DNA of 24,526 nucleotides from assembly GCA_910588125.1 (NCBI GenBank), contig CAJUPI010000047.1, positions 1 through 24,526 of the forward strand, read 5' to 3'. The stretch comes from an uncultured Lachnospiraceae bacterium. GTDB taxonomy: Bacteria > Bacillota > Clostridia > Lachnospirales > Lachnospiraceae. Below are positions 24,251 through 24,526 of this stretch, piece after piece (the stretch's first letter is position 1; each line of letters begins with the position of its first letter). Under the pieces are notes generated by a model. That model saw only the letters and a program-made list of their open reading frames with translations, searched no databases and was not told where the DNA came from. A program made the position numbers and the translations under genes.

Positions 24251-24279
24251 AATATACATGATTTTCCAATGGTTTGCAA
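24251..24279 (-). promoter_or_regulatory. Promoter of the Sel1-repeat gene
   Basis: On the minus strand TTGCAA (24274-24279, 4/6 to consensus) is followed after 17 nt by TATATT (24251-24256, 5/6). The predicted start is near 24244 with a leader of about 84 nt. Confidence 0.6.
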
Positions 24280-24296
24280 TGATTTAAATATCATTG
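24277..24296. promoter_or_regulatory. 20-bp inverted repeat overlapping the Sel1 gene -35 box
   Basis: CAATGATTTAAATATCATTG has perfect 7-bp arms (CAATGAT / ATCATTG) around TTAAAT. Its first bases overlap the -35 hexamer of the Sel1 gene promoter, a common operator arrangement for a dimeric regulator. Confidence 0.45.
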
Positions 24297-24388
24297 AAGC
24301 CGGCATTTTCCTGCAACCCTATGGGTATCTTCCTGGCTATTGTTCTCCTCGTGGGCTCCTCCTCTTTTAGTACGGGCACGGTAAACCA

Positions 24389-24510
24389 ATGTCATTAAGT
24401 TGATTTTTCTAGAGGGTACGCCATGGAACAAGGAGCGGGAAACGACGGGAAAGGGTCTGCTGCTTTTTCCGGTTTCGGGATCAAGAATTCCTAAAATCTC
24501 TGATTTTTGC
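24389..24510 (+). repeat. Right copy of the ~120-bp edge repeat
   Basis: Inverted relative to 4-125 (71 of 90 identical without gaps, plus exact ATGTCATTAAGTT at 24389-24401). This copy has TGA right after ATG TCA TTA AGT, lacks the SD, and the hairpin arms have diverged, so it looks like a decayed or different version. Confidence 0.75.
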
Positions 24511-24526
24511 GAAAAGCGAAACGAAA

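Larger units (their letters stand above)
24161..24526. other. 366-nt region at the right edge: promoter, palindrome and repeat copy
   Basis: It contains the Sel1 gene promoter (24251-24279), a palindrome (24277-24296) and the right copy of the edge repeat (24389-24510). Between about 24297 and 24388 I see no supported feature. Two forward frames stay open from about 24412 to the window end, but with no SD, so a coding gene starting here cannot be supported. Confidence 0.6.

Overview
The window looks like a low-to-medium GC Firmicutes chromosome, most probably a gut Lachnospiraceae (Clostridium cluster XIVa). The grounds are purine-rich Shine-Dalgarno (SD) sites, sigma-A promoters close to consensus, very large secreted proteins ending in aromatic W-YY cell-wall-binding repeats, an FHA protein of the DUF6382 type, and a Rex / Nnr / Alr / MazF gene order typical of Clostridia. 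I could not search databases. Family names come from motifs I can read, and all counts and alignments were done by hand.

Layout. (1) Positions 1-251 hold a repeat copy, two hairpins and possibly a tiny ORF. (2) 252-10878 (minus) holds two giant surface proteins of shared architecture (signal peptide, beta-rich modules, Gly/Ser linker, W-YY repeats). One carries a transglutaminase-like C/H/D triad. Between them is a dCache chemoreceptor with its own extended -10 promoter. (3) 11003-18333 is a signalling island. A minus-strand operon encodes a DUF6382-FHA protein, a 58-residue single-span membrane protein and a membrane Ser/Thr kinase with a beta-propeller-like C-terminal half. Divergent from it is a plus-strand operon encoding an XRE-type regulator and a TIR-FHA fusion. 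(4) 18385-24160 (minus) is mostly housekeeping: a Sel1-repeat protein, Rex, Nnr, Alr and an apparently orphan MazF. (5) 24161-24526 holds the Sel1 gene promoter and a second, inverted copy of the repeat found at the left edge.

The island is the most interesting part. The kinase domain is interrupted between its SPE motif and its D-x-x-S-D-x-Y-S-x-G motif by about 270 residues. This insert contains eight 12-residue tandem repeats of the type PDATEVLETVAL, encoded by 36-bp DNA repeats, so it offers an array of regularly spaced Thr residues. Two FHA proteins, which belong to a phospho-Thr reader family, are encoded next to it. One is fused to a TIR domain that keeps the candidate NADase glutamate. 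The divergent promoter region contains three CCAG(C/T)AAT direct repeats, one of them over the kinase operon -35 box, which suggests joint control by the XRE protein. My inference is a kinase -> phospho-Thr array -> FHA-tethered TIR effector pathway. It could act in stress or phage response, but no function is shown by the sequence itself.

Both window edges lie inside inverted copies of the same roughly 120-bp repeat (71 of 90 ungapped matches plus an exact 13-mer). This would fit a contig broken at a multicopy element, or a segment bounded by one.
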